From Agelas oroides (taxonomy: Eukaryota; Porifera; Demospongiae; Agelasida; Agelasidae), in contig OX422183.1 of NCBI GenBank assembly GCA_949130485.1, positions 29,564,316 to 29,628,315 of the forward strand: a stretch of DNA of 64,000 nt, read 5' to 3'. The position numbers and the translations under genes were made by a program. Positions 43,613-54,998 of the stretch are shown in pieces; within the stretch, counting starts at the first letter, position 1; every line of letters begins with the position of its first letter. The notes beneath the pieces were generated by a model that saw only the letters and a list, made by a program, of their open reading frames with translations, did no database searches and was not told the origin of the DNA.

Positions 43613-44690
43613 ACTCCACCCTTGTTTCTGTGGTAACAGGTGGTTATTATTTTCCGTATATACGGACAGGAATTGTAGTCTGTTTCATATACCACAGGAA
43701 ATTGTAAAATGATGTGTTTCCTATGAGACACCTTGCTTACAGTAACTACTTTGCATGTTTTCTAATAACATACCTTGTTTACAGTGTAAACTACCTTGTG
43801 TGTTTACTAATAACAGCAATGACAGATCAGATTGGAGACATAATGCATAATGGTAAGCGAATTTTTATCTGACGCATATGGCATGCCGTCCGTAACAAAA
43901 ATAGTAGGGCCAGAATAAGGCTTATAGATGCACCCTTTTTTGGACTTGGTCTGTTTAAGCTGGCAAACTGCGCATGCGCGAGTGGGTGGAGTCGTTTGAT
44001 GAACTTCGACCTTCATTCATGAAGTTTCAGTTTTTGGCTGTTTTTGAGTTTATCTAATACCATTTGTCGGTGTATCGAGTTGTTGACTTGGCTCCAGCAT
44101 GTTCTTGTACACTATGCAGTAGAGATGCATATTGTGTACCAGAGGCTTTTTAAAAACCTGACAAAGGTACACCCCAACACATTTCTGCTTATTTTGCATG
44201 CATGTACCAAGGTTTTTAAAAGTTTAGTTCATACAACAGTGCAGTGCTCCTTCTATATATCCATTGTATAGTGATGCCTGGCTTGTCCTTTGAGAGACAT
44301 CCTCATCGGGTGTTCTTTGTCTTGACTGAGAGCCTTGAGAACACAGGCTGAGACTAACAAAATGTGAGGACTCTGAAAATGATTGTCACAATACAGCCAT
44401 GAGGACTTCACGAAAAAATGTGCATACATTGGGTGCTGAAAAAGTCCATGAATCATGTGTGGTGGCAAACTACAAACACTAAAGTTCACATATCAACAGA
44501 TTAAGTATGCAATGCTCACACAAACTGGAAGTCCTTTTTCTCCTCCAACTGAAACACCAAGTTAGTATGAAAGCAAAATGAAGGATACTCCACTGTCTGT
44601 GTTGAGACAAGAAAGATTATATAGCAGTGCCTAGTAGACTCTAGTTCCACAGCCCAACCAACCACGATGTAGATCACCTTTAATGCATAT

Positions 44691-44986
44691 TAGTCTTGCA
44701 TAGACATTCGCCAAGAGAGGGAAGGGGTTAGGTAGTTGCAGTCACTTGTTGCACAGGGATTTTAGCACGCATTGTGTAAGCGCTAAGTATCTGGTGAAGA
44801 CTGACAAAGCAACTACTCATGGTTTCACAGTTGTTCACACCTTGTAATTTCCTATTGAAGTTGTGATATCAGCACTCATGTGACAAAATACTGCGCTGTG
44901 ATTGGTCCTACACTCTACAGAGCAACAAACTGCTGTAAAAGAAGTTATCAGACCCCTTCCCTCTCATGCGGAATGGGATGGACTAT
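44691..44986. mobile_element. ~296-bp TAGTCTTG fold-back, diverged
   Basis: Ends and arms (TAGTCTTGCATAGACATTCG, GAGAGGGAAGGGG; partner CCCCTTCCCTCTC...GGACTATA) and interior (GATTGGTCC, CAGTTGTT...CACACCTTGTAATTTCCTAT) match the better-preserved 57,918-58,255 element. Arms are more diverged here, so this copy is older. Confidence 0.75.
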
Positions 44987-46080
44987 AGTACCACACATAG
45001 GGAAACAGTTTTGGTAATTCTTCACAGCTTTTTGTGTTCTAATAATTATGAGGAGGTATTTAAAACACATACATCTGCATTGTATGATGTGTATCAGGGT
45101 TATCTAAAGAAACTTTCCAAACCACAATAGATTGATTCCAGAGTGCAATTTGATCGGACCATGAATGGCATAGGCACATATCGTATAGTTGGCAATATAA
45201 TTTTGCAGTTCTGCATTTCATGTGCACACGAAAATATCTGAAGAGTCACCAGACCTTTTGTGGTACTGAAAGTTATCAACATTTCCTGCATCTTCACCTC
45301 AATACCAGTGGCATAAGAACCGTAGCGGCTTTGGCTGCTACACTTTTTGGCCCGTAACTTAATATTCATAACCTACTATAAGTTACTTATAGCTCAGCAG
45401 CCTCTTCGTTGCAGCAGTCTTGTACACAGTTACATGTGTACATTTCCACTTAAAGTACACTGTCAAAATTTTGCTGGTGGGACGGCCTTAGCACGTGGCT
45501 AATGCTTTTCAATCAAATGAACATTACCACTACTGCAAGTGTCAAGAAGTTGGGCAGTCTCCAGGGACAAATTGAATCTTACTCTTTTCTATGTAAATTG
45601 AGACACTTGGGAAGGTCTGAGAGAAATAATGCTACAATCCAGCTTTTGATTGCTCACAGGAAGCAAAATAGAGGGGTTAGCTATCAAATACTGGATGATG
45701 GGAAGGCCTAGGCTATAGCTGCTACTAGATAAGCTAGTAGTCATAAGCAAGAGTCCTAGTCTCACAAGCTAGACCCACTTTCTCAAAAAGAAAAACGTTG
45801 GATGAATTGTGCATACAAGTTGAGTCCCATTGTATCATACAGTGCAGTCAGACTACGTTGTGGCATGTGTGCAAATAACAGTCATTATTATGGCAACAGT
45901 CAGAGCATATTTTCTGCTACTGCGGCTGTAGAAATATTAACTTTTCATGGTGTGTGCACACTTCCTAAAAGGCATTTCAAGTGCATTATTCGCATCATCC
46001 TGCACTCATGGGAGTGAGGCTAAGTAAATGCTAACATTACTTGTAAATGCCTCTACTGTATCTGGCATGTGACTGGCTGC
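44987..46080. other. Interior of the 2.4-kb element; no gene recognised
   Basis: Open frames of 69-89 codons occur but none resembles a known family. No transposase catalytic motif was found on either strand. Confidence 0.4.
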
Positions 46081-46292
46081 TTCAACATTGGCTGTTCAAA
46101 GTTGCATACTCCAAATAGAGCCATCTCTTAGTTTGCATCAAGGTTCAAAGGTTCAACTCCACCCACTCGCGCATGCGCAGTTTGCTAGTTTGAAAGTCGT
46201 GCCTAGACTAAGTCCAAAAAAGGGTGCGTCAGATAAACATTCTCCTATGGTTAAGCATGTCATGGACCCCAGATGTTGTGAGCTTGGTGGTG

Positions 46293-46541
46293 CTACACCT
46301 TGCTGACATGTTTGCCCTTCTCCATGAGCTTGTAGAGTACATCTGCACAAATATCACTCTCGAGATCCTCAATGTGGAAGAGATCAGAGCCCCAATTATT
46401 CTGCCTCCTCTCTGACAACCCACCCCCATCACAGATAATAATTAGCTGTCTAAAGATTTCGAGTGTAACAACTTCCCTTGTCAAATAAACTGAATCCCAT
46501 GATCCTGGATGAAGCAGTGGCACACATATCCTGTTATCCAT
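46293..46541 (-). CDS. Possible exon, duplicated (82 codons)
   Basis: Begins with ATG at 46,541 and reads like globular protein (VYLTREVVTLEIFRQLIIIC, NNWGSDLFHIEDLESDI). The copy-1 counterpart (about 10,905-11,147) has one in-frame 6-base difference and a ~14-base deletion that shifts frame near its end. Because the two copies are recent duplicates, shared openness is weak evidence. No family recognised; it may equally be chance. Confidence 0.25.
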   Translation of the reverse strand: MDNRICVPLLHPGSWDSVYLTREVVTLEIFRQLIIICDGGGLSERRQNNWGSDLFHIEDLESDICADVLYKLMEKGKHVSKV

Positions 46542-46649
46542 GAAGCATATCTTACGTACTTAAAACTGAGCCTGTGTGTGGGGCAATGCCCTCAAGTATG
46601 TCATGGAATTATCACAAGTTACTCACCCTTCAGTAATCCCAATTCATGC

Positions 46650-47200
46650 AGATAGTCTACCTTAGCTGTCAGTGACTCCCCATTCATTCTACCTTAGCTG
46701 TCAGTGACTCCCTATGCAGATATTCTACTTTAGTTGTCAGTGACTCCCCATTCATTCTACTTTAGTTGTCAGTGACTCCCCATTCATTCTACCTTAGCTG
46801 TCAGTGACTCCCTATGCAGATATTCTACTTTAGTTGTCAGTGACTCCCCGTTCATTCTACCTTAGCTGTCAGTGACTCCCCATTCATTCCACCTTAGTTG
46901 TCAGTGACTCCCTATGCAGATATTCTACTTTAGTTGTCAGTGACTCCCCGTTCATTCTACCTTAGCTGTCAGTGACTCCCTATGCAGATATTCTACTTTA
47001 GTTGTCAGTGACTCCCCATTCATTCTACCTTAGCTGTCAGTGACTCCCCGTTCATTCTACCTTAGCTGTCAGTGACTCCCCGTTCATTCTACCTTAGCTG
47101 TCAGTGACTCCCTATGCAGATATTCTACTTTAGTTGTCAGTGACTCCCCATTCATTCTACTTTAGTTGTCAGTGACTCCCTATGCAGGTATTTTACCGTA
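46650..47200. repeat. 36/32-bp minisatellite, copy 2
   Basis: The same array as 11,243-11,836, but here 36-bp (ATGCAGATATTCTAC...) and 32-bp (ATTCATTCTACC...) units are interleaved, often as 68-bp pairs. The different unit composition shows independent rearrangement since the duplication. Confidence 0.93.
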
Positions 47201-47280
47201 GTGCTGTATTACTTTCTTGGATGGAAGAACTCCACAAGAAGAATCAGTTAGCTATCTCTAGCTATGGGCTAGTGACTCCC

Positions 47281-47331
47281 TAGCCTCGTTCCCAGGCTCC
47301 CCGCCCACGCACAAGCCTGGGAATGAGGCTA
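47281..47331. mobile_element. 51-bp fold-back with 9-bp duplication (copy 2)
   Basis: Counterpart of 11,900-11,950, flanked by GTGACTCCC at 47,272-47,280 and 47,332-47,340. A few substitutions separate the two copies. Confidence 0.85.
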
Positions 47332-47764
47332 GTGACTCCCTTACACAACTATTGTTCCATCCCAACTGTAATACATAATGTAAGCCTTTTATATATTTTT
47401 GTGATACAACAGTCACAATACATGGCAAGAAGATTAACACAGTTTATTCACACTGCATTGAAGGCAGAGACAACAAAACAGAAAACAACAAAATAGAAAC
47501 AAAATAAAAACAGCCCAGTCCAGTAGTGACATTCCGACTTGTGGGGTGCATGGTAGGAATCCAGGATTGTTCTCAGTCTGTCTGGATGCTTGCTCTGGCA
47601 GAATGAGACACAAACTATCTCAGTCCAAAGGCACTGACTGAGGAAGAGAATTTACATACAAACATGAGAAAGACCAATGTTGCTTAAAAAGAATGGGATC
47701 ACTAATCCATTGGTATAACCATGGAGTTGATATCCTGAGGTAATTTTGTATTGGCTAAGGTAAG

Positions 47765-47952
47765 TCTGGGGCCGGCTCATAAGTGTCCGTTGTACGGAGT
47801 TGAGGGGTGTCAGCTGTACGGAGTTGAGAGGTGTCCCCTTCTCGGAGGTTTGAAATGCATTAGTTCTATGGTAAAATCAACTGAGGGGAATTGATCTGTC
47901 CAGTGTAGAGGTAGTCCGCTTTTCGGAGGGTCCGTTATTAGAGGTTTTACTG
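47765..47952. repeat. Pogo/Tigger-like terminal fragment
   Basis: Read on the minus strand it starts TACAGTAAAACCTCTAATAA, then CGGACC-type and CGGA-rich repeats (TCCGTACAACGGACACTTAT). CAGT-AAACCTC with TA outside is the usual look of Tc1/mariner pogo-group ends. Only one end is present. Private to copy 2. Confidence 0.5.
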
Positions 47953-48019
47953 TAAATGCTTCTCATGATGGAAGCATGTAGAACTACACTGGGAGAGGAT
48001 TTATGCAAAAGTTACTAAG

Positions 48020-48820
48020 TACAGTCAGGTACAGTGAAATAGAGCCATGGTAGTATAGTAGAGTGCAAGTATAGTCAAGTAGAGCCATATGGTAGAGTGT
48101 AGTAGAGTCAAGTAGAGCCATATGGTAGAGTGTAGTAGAGTCAAGTAGAGCCATATGGTAGAGTGTAGTAGAGTCAAGTAGAGTGACATAGAGTGTAGTA
48201 GAGTCAAGTAGAGCCATATGGTAGAGTGTAGTAGAGTCAAGTAGAGTGACATAGAGTAAAGTAGAGCCAAGTAGAGCCATATGGTAGAGTGTAGTAGAGT
48301 CAAGTAGAGCCATATGGTAGAGTGTAGTAGAGCCAAGTAGAGCCATATGGTAGAGTGTAGTAGAGTCAAGTAGAGTGACATAGAGTGTAGTAGAGTCAAG
48401 TAGAGCCATATGGTAGAGTGTAGTAGAGTCAAGTAGAGTGACATAGAGTAAAGTAGAGCCAAGTAGAGCCATATGGTAGAGTGTAGTAGAGTCAAGTAGA
48501 GTGACATAGAGTAAAGTAGAGCCAAGTAGAGCCATATGGTAGAGTGTAGTAGAGTCAAGTAGAGCCATATGGTAGAGTGTAGTAGAGCCAAGTAGAGCCA
48601 TATGGTAGAGTGTAGTAGAGCCAAGTAGAGCCATATGGTAGAGTGTAGTAGAGTCAAGTAGAGCCATATGGTAGAGTGTAGTAGAGTCAAGTAGAGCCAT
48701 ATGGTAGAGTGTAGTAGAGTCAAGTAGAGCCATATGGTAGAGTGTAGTAGAGTCAAGTAGAGTGACATAGAGTAAAGTAGAGCCAAGTAGAGCCATATGG
48801 TAGAGTGTAGTAGAGTCAAG
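48020..48820. repeat. 33-bp minisatellite with sub-repeats
   Basis: Units of TAGAGTCAAGTAGAGCCATA plus TGGTAGAGTGTAG, with longer variants carrying AGTGACATAGAGTAAAGTAG. Internal AGTAGAG phrases recur about every 10-11 bp. Two overlapping frames of 270-278 codons on the minus strand are repeat artefacts. It occupies the same inter-block interval in copy 2 that the 18-bp array occupies in copy 1. Confidence 0.96.
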
Positions 48821-49639
48821 TAGCTACTGAAGCTCTTCAGATTCTCCACTCTGGGCGACACGCCTGTGTTTCATTATAAAAGTTTGTTTGGTGACATTGA
48901 CAGATGGAAATGTGTTGGCCAGCAAAAGGCAGCATGTTGCATCTTTGTCTTTGTCGCAGTGAAGTCGCTTTGTCACTGTCTTTGTCGCAGTGAAGGAATT
49001 ATGCCCATGAGTGAACTGAAATGGCTGTGCAAAATCCTAATGGAATATTGACTTTTGTCAGTATAGGAATCATGTCTGTGCAGTGATGGTTAGCTTTTCA
49101 GAGACTTTACTAGTTTTTTTATATCTACAACTCTACGTGTATTATGACTTCAAAGTGCTCATGTGCATGTTTGGTGTGGAGAAAGTGATCGGGCCTAACC
49201 TAACCTGCCTGACTACTTGCTATGGCCTTGTAATGTTTGCATCTTAACAACCATGTGACTGTGACTTTCTTAGAGGTATTGCAGAGAAATAGGTATGATT
49301 TACATGCTCACTGAAAGCAGAAGACTTAAGTGTCAATTTCACCAATGCGACTATAAGTAGTGATGTCAGTCTCCAGATGTACGCTTCTCCACAATGTCTG
49401 ACGTCTGGTGGTTTGATTCAATATTATTCTCATTAGGATGCTTCCCAACTGGAATATTGGATGGCCATCAAAATCAAAGGGTGCATAATCAATAGTGACA
49501 AAGAGAGAACTGTGTTTCATTCTTATTTTCCTGGACATGCCTTCTTGACTAGAAATCAAGCCACCAGACATTTTTCATTGGCTCAACAGAAGACTATACC
49601 ACTCGGGGAATTCCCTGGACAAGGAGGACCTGTTCACAG

Positions 49640-51200
49640 TCACATACTTCCGGGACGCTGGTTCGAGGAGAACTTATAATTGCTGGTATGCATGCGAGAG
49701 ATCTAATTTAGAGAATTTCTGACCACCAGCCAAGATAATGAACAGGTCCTCAACTCTGGGAACTGGGTACTGGTCTACTTGTAGAACTGGATTAATGGTG
49801 ACCTTGTAGTCTCCGCAAATTCTAATTCCTCCATCTGCCTTGGGTGCGGCCACGATTGGAGCGGCCCAAACGCTGTAATTTATCTTCTCAACCACACCAA
49901 GGTTCTCTAGTCGCTTGAGATCCTTCTCAATGGCACCACATATGGCATACAGAACAGCACGGGGTTTATAGAACTTGGACATGGCATTCTCCTGCACCGT
50001 CAGTTTCACCTCAATTCCCTGGTGTGTACCCAACTCCTTAATGTGCTTAATGTGTGCCCAATTCAATTGTATGGCTGCTAGCCAATTTCTCCCCATAGGG
50101 ACGGCCCTTTTCCAGCCACTACCAGCAGTGGCAACTGCTGCTCCTGCCCATTGTGCCTCACCAGAACCCGTACCTGGCCCAGCACTCGGAGCTTCTCACC
50201 AGTGTATATGTCAAATAAAGTATCAGATTTCAGGAGTTCAGCCTTCGGTAGGCGTTCTCTCCACACTTTCTCGGAAATCAAAAACACTGATGCCCCTGTG
50301 TCTAGCTCCATGGGCAGAATCACTCCATCAACCTCAGGCTCCAACATGATTGCTGCCTCCGGTGTGCCCTCACCTCCTGTAATGGCGAATAGATCACGAC
50401 AATCTTCGAGGATGTCTGCATCATCAGGTACTACACAAGAGTCACTCAGCTCTACATATCCTGCACGATGACCAGCTTGTCGTCGCTTTGGAAATGATCT
50501 GGATTTGGTGGCATTGGGTTTTTGAGTTTCCTGTGGACCACTCTTGTCTGCGGATTTGCACACTTTGGCTATGTGCCCCTTTCTGCCACATCTTCTACAC
50601 TTCTGAGTCTTGAAGAAACACCTCTCTGGGGAGTGGCCTGTCATACCATGCAAAATTTCGTAGGCCTTTCTCAGCGTAAGGTCTTCGGCCAGAATTCTCC
50701 TTTGAATGACTTCGCTCCGCAAACCACACACAAGCCTATCCCTCAAGGCTTCTTTGAGGTAGTCTCTGAAGTCGCACTGTTCCGTGAGCTTGCGTATCTC
50801 GGCCAGGTACTGCACTACAGTCTCTCCCTCTCGCTGATTCCGACGATGAAACTTGAATCTTTCTGCGATAATGAGCGGCTTTGGCTTCAAATGGTCTTTC
50901 ATGACCTTGACAAGGTCCCCATACACCTTGTCTGCTCGCTTCGTACGTGCCCGTAAGTTCCGTAGCTGGGCATATGCTTTACCACCGAGGACTGTCAGAA
51001 ATACTGCGACCTTCTTAGCTTGGTCCGTTATGCTGTTTGCTACAAAAAAACTGTTCCAAGCGCTCTGTATACTCTTCCCAGTCGTCATTTTGGAGATCAA
51101 ATGGCTCCACCCTAGTGTGGCAGTGGCCATCCAGTTGTCGCCAGTTGTTGTATAGTTACCCCAGATCAGATTTAGCCCAACTGATTCTGGCTATTATAGA
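49640..51200 (-). mobile_element. Ty3/Gypsy LTR-retrotransposon fossil, partial
   Basis: Internal part of a Metaviridae-type element on the minus strand: a gag-like region, a CCHC zinc knuckle (CRRCGRKGHIAKVC), an aspartic protease (LDTGAS) and the beginning of a reverse transcriptase. The rest of RT, RNase H and integrase are absent, and I see no LTRs. It is broken (truncated at the downstream side, about one further break). Gag-protease remains open over about 1 kb, suggesting a fairly recent insertion; its absence from duplicate copy 1 agrees with insertion after the duplication. Confidence 0.9.
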
Positions 51201-51805
51201 CTCTGTCACACATCGCAATGTACAATCCACAGATATTCATGACATGCACATGACAAACTTACACACACATAACAGAAACAGGAAATGAAACTCAATGGTC
51301 AATACACTACACCCTTAGATCAAGTTTCCAGTCCTAACTCACAGCAGAAGTGGAAATACGGATCATGCAAGGTATCAATAACCTCAGAAAGACTTCTAGA
51401 AAATGAAACTCAGTGTAAAATGGGTAAGCATACACAAAATAGCAATTTCCCCATCTAAGTACTTGTAATGCCAGGTGAAAAAGTGTTGTGAAAGCAATAT
51501 GTGGTCTCCTCATTCATATTCCAAACTTAGAATCTGTCCACTGTGGAAAGTGCAGACAGATCCCAATTTGTCTTAGGATAAACAACCTTGGCCACCAGGT
51601 AGCTACTCATTTACAGTCTGGTTAGATTGGTTCCCAGACCCTTCTAGTGCGCGGAGGAGAGGAAGGGTCTCACTAGTGTTGTTACTAATACTAAAATACT
51701 CTAGTAATCCTGATTTTGCTCATTAGTTATTAATTACTAAAACTAGCTTTAGGTATCTAAGAATTAGTTAAATACTAAGGAGCAAGATTTGAGATTATTA
51801 CTTTT
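51201..51805. other. No gene recognised
   Basis: Spacer between the Gypsy fossil and the 1.8-kb fold-back. A TAGTCTCG-like single segment (CAGTCTGGTTAGATTGGTTCCCAGACCC) lies near 51,615-51,645. Part of it may be untranslated or LTR sequence of the fossil, but I cannot show that. Confidence 0.35.
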
Positions 51806-53641
51806 GGGTGTCTCTAATCGCTGGAATGGAATGGTGGAAAGGAAAATGGAATGGAACAGTGAATGTACATAATCTCGTGTACTGGGGCGGTTGAGCTAGC
51901 TACTATGTGTCTAGGGCTCTTATCTCACCGCAGAGGCTGTATGAGCAACTCCAGTGCATGTTGCCAGCAATCTTCCTTGTCTGGTATCATGATGTCGCAG
52001 TCAGAACTCGGAGTCCCCGGAGACCAGATACAGTACCATGCGTGGGACCACGCTTACGAGTCACTCTACAGAGCTTTTCAAGTTGTCCGTATTCCGTTTG
52101 CGCATGCGCGACCTTTCTCGGTTCTTTTGCGTGCGCTGTGAACTCCAAGGTCCACATCGTACGAGGTAAAGCGTCCGTAAGGCACTAATCGAGCAAATTC
52201 GAACTGAACTTTGGTTTTGATGGTGCTCTTGACACCACAACGCACGAAAAACAGAAGGTATTTGTGCGCATGCGTCAGCTGATTTCAAATTTTTGCGGAC
52301 AACCAACTTGAAAACCTCTGTAAAAGTAGGAACGAGGAAATGAGAAATGAGAAATGGGAAGAAGGCACATTGCATTTCACTCAGCAAACTGCTGATGTTT
52401 TGTCACTGCAGTCATCAAATGTTATGAGAAAGTCATTGAGACATCATCTTTGCCTGACAGTTGGCACCAAAGGGGTATGCATTGCATCACGATCTGCAAG
52501 CTAGCTCTATGTATAAGTTTTTACTTTTGGTAGCATGGTTACCTTTCTTGAAGTTTGTTGAATCTGCAAATTGTTCATACTTTGTTCCAACTTTATACAA
52601 CAGCATGTACTATTCAACATCTAAAATAGAAGTTCACAAAAGGCCTGTTTGCAGTCATTCTTCAGTGGATACACACACCGACTCTGTAGAGAATATAATT
52701 AGTGTGTGTGAATTAACAAGCCATAAACAAGCCGTTAACGACAGTACGTTAGCATCCGTATGCTATACTACCCAACCATAACCCCACCCTAACCATGCAT
52801 ATTAATCACTGTATAGCATACAGGTGCTAACGTACTGTCGTTAATGGAAATATGTGAATTATAGTCATGTGCACTGAGTGGAGGAGGGAATGTACAATTA
52901 TACATGAGTGAGACAATTCTATTATCTGACAAAGTAGATATATGCACACACTCCAGTTCTATTTCCATGCTACTGTTAGTGCTGATTTATTCTTCCCACT
53001 TTTCTCACTAGAAGGACTCTATAGGCCTACTTCCTCTAGCTAATCATGACTTTAGATACTTTGCACAACATGAACACTGTCCTCTTTTACACTGACTCAC
53101 CACTTGTGCGTTGCCGTTCCATAAATTTTCCCCATTTCCTCGTTTCCCATTTCTCATTTCCCATTTCCCGTTCCAACTTTTAGAATGACCCCACGCTTAC
53201 TACTGTTAATGCTACTGAGGTTGTGAGACCTAGGAGTGACCGAGGATCGAGGTGAACAAAGACCGAAGCGAAGAGACTGAGGAACGAGCACTACTTTCTG
53301 CCATCAAGCACATTCCAGTTTGTCTACGAAGACTTGCGAAGCCAGACCCTTGTTTTTCATTCGAGAGTCTGGCTTTGCAGGACTACAATAACAAAGCATC
53401 TGATGATGAGCCAGCGACGGTCACCATGCTTGGATATAGAAGCATGACGGTGGGCAATGCCGTACTTGCTCATAAAGCTTCTACGGTGAGATAACAGCCC
53501 TAGCGATACACTAGGTAGTTCAACATAGACTGAGCAGCGCCAGTTACATGAGTTAGTTATAACTAAGTACGTTCACTGTTCCATTCCATTTTCCAGTCCA
53601 TCGTTCCGTTCCATATTCCAGTCCAGTGATTAGAGACACCC
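51806..53641. mobile_element. 1.8-kb TIR element, GGGTGTCTCTAATC ends
   Basis: GGGTGTCTCTAATCGCTGGA at the left and its near complement at the right continue as TGGAATGG-rich arms of about 65 bp. An inner pair of GAAATGAGAAATGGG (about 52,335) and CCCATTTCTCATTTC (about 53,145) extends the fold-back pattern. Present only in copy 2. No transposase. A 106-codon frame at 52,461-52,781 with a hydrophobic start is not convincing. Confidence 0.7.
52735..52844. mobile_element. 110-bp nested fold-back, TTAACGACAGTACG arms
   Basis: Arms of about 33 bp (TTAACGACAGTACGTTAGCA ... TATGCTATA and complement) pair almost perfectly around a 40-bp centre. It is nested in the 1.8-kb TIR element. TTAA-like ends leave open a piggyBac-type target but do not prove it. 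Confidence 0.85.
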
Positions 53642-54299
53642 ATTCGTAGTTTGTAAAATGTTTGGCATAAAAATGCAGTAACATTGTCTTTGTTCACCTC
53701 GATCCTGTGTCCTCCAAATGTTTCTATATTCTAATGTGTATTTGAAATATAACAAACCAATCACAACAAAGAACAATGACATCATGGCAAAGTGCTTCCT
53801 GTAGATTAGTAGAATTTGAACTCTGGTTGGCCGACACAGCATTCTTTTATCAATGCTGTCCACTGGAATGCAGCCGTGGATTTGTGCTAATATCCATGAG
53901 ACCCTTATCTTGCTCATGCTCACTCTGCCTTTTCCGCTGCAGGGTCTGGGAACCAAACTACAGTCTGGTCATCATAGGTAAGTTTTTACGGACAATGGAA
54001 TATGTACTGTTGGTGCCGCTGATCAGCATTTGCTTTTTATCTTCCAGGTTTGTGATATGATTAGTGCTTAATCAAGAGAAATTTGTAAGTGAACTGTTGT
54101 TCACTGCTAGCACAAATGCTGGAAATTTCAAGTTTGTTGTCATACTCGAAAATGGCTTATGTGCACTTAGACTGGTTTTTGTACAAATATACTGATATCT
54201 TAAGAATGCTAAAAGGACATGTCTGCAACCAAGGTAACCACTCTGTGGTGAAAACAACCAATTTCTTTTTGCAGTGATATATATATGCAGCCAGGGAAC

Positions 54300-54351
54300 T
54301 AGTCTCGGAACCAGACCCTCACACGCGGAGGAGGGTCTGGCTCCGAGACTA
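54300..54351. mobile_element. 52-bp fold-back, TAGTCTCG family
   Basis: TAGTCTCGGAACCAGACCC pairs with GGGTCTGGCTCCGAGACTA. Absent from the matching place in copy 1 (near 20,758); copy 2 also lacks about 150 bp of flanking sequence there, so insertion was accompanied or followed by a deletion. Confidence 0.75.
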
Positions 54352-54998
54352 CCAAATAAGCAACCTGAGCCCAAATCATACCTTACAACTGACAACCCAC
54401 ACAACATCTGCATGTGGGGAAGTCACTACAACCACACTTCAAAAAGATTATGCTTTTGACAAAACTGGTCAGATGTTCAGTGGTCACTATATCTGCAAGA
54501 TCATGGTTGTTATTGCATATAAGCTTCACACCGGAGATGCTGGTTGTAAGATAGTCTGGGAAGCTTCCTGTCCAGTTGTCTTATGTAATTATATATAGTA
54601 CATAACCACTGTCTCTTTGGCTTGTCTGCAACCAAGGTAACCACTCTGTGGTCAAAACAACCAATTTGTTTTTGCAGTGAATTAATATATATGCAGCCAG
54701 GGAACATGTTCACCATAGTATGCATATGCCACTTTGAGTATGACAACTTGCAATCTTTAGTAACACACAACCATTTGCCACAGGAATGTGTAATGGTATT
54801 GTATGAGTAAGGTGTTGCTTGTCTGTTTTATATGCTTTTGCCCCACAGATGAGCGAACATCGGTCCATGCCTATTATAAGGGCAAACCTGAGTTGCTCCT
54901 TCGGATTATATTTTTGGTGTACCTCTTGTTGTGTGCCTGTCTGAGATTGATGCATCTGAAAGTAGCTCAAATCTTATACAACATGCATATATTAGTGT

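Larger units (their letters stand above)
43852..46252. mobile_element. ~2.4-kb TIR element, private to copy 2
   Basis: The left end has TTTTATCTGACGCA then GCACCCTTTTTTGGACTTGG and AACTGCGCATGCGCGAGTGG. The right end, reversed, has TTTATCTGACGCACCCTTTT, GGACTTAGTCT and AACTGCGCATGCGCGAGTGG. The left arm carries about 60 extra bases between these blocks. Homology to copy 1 stops at ATAATGCAT and resumes at TTAAGCATGTCATGG, so it lies at a break between duplicates, where copy 1 holds about 190 bp of other sequence. No transposase seen. A fold-back is nested at 44,691-44,986. Confidence 0.7.

Noticed and set aside
47984-48861. Two overlapping 270-278-codon minus-strand frames with repeated TLLHSTIWLY
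   Set aside because: Both frames of a 33-bp tandem array are open at once, which is expected of the repeat and not of a gene.
52461-52781. 106-codon frame with a signal-peptide-like start (YKFLLLVAWLPFLKF)
   Set aside because: No recognisable mature domain; it lies inside a fold-back element and runs into a nested hairpin. Composition alone is not enough.
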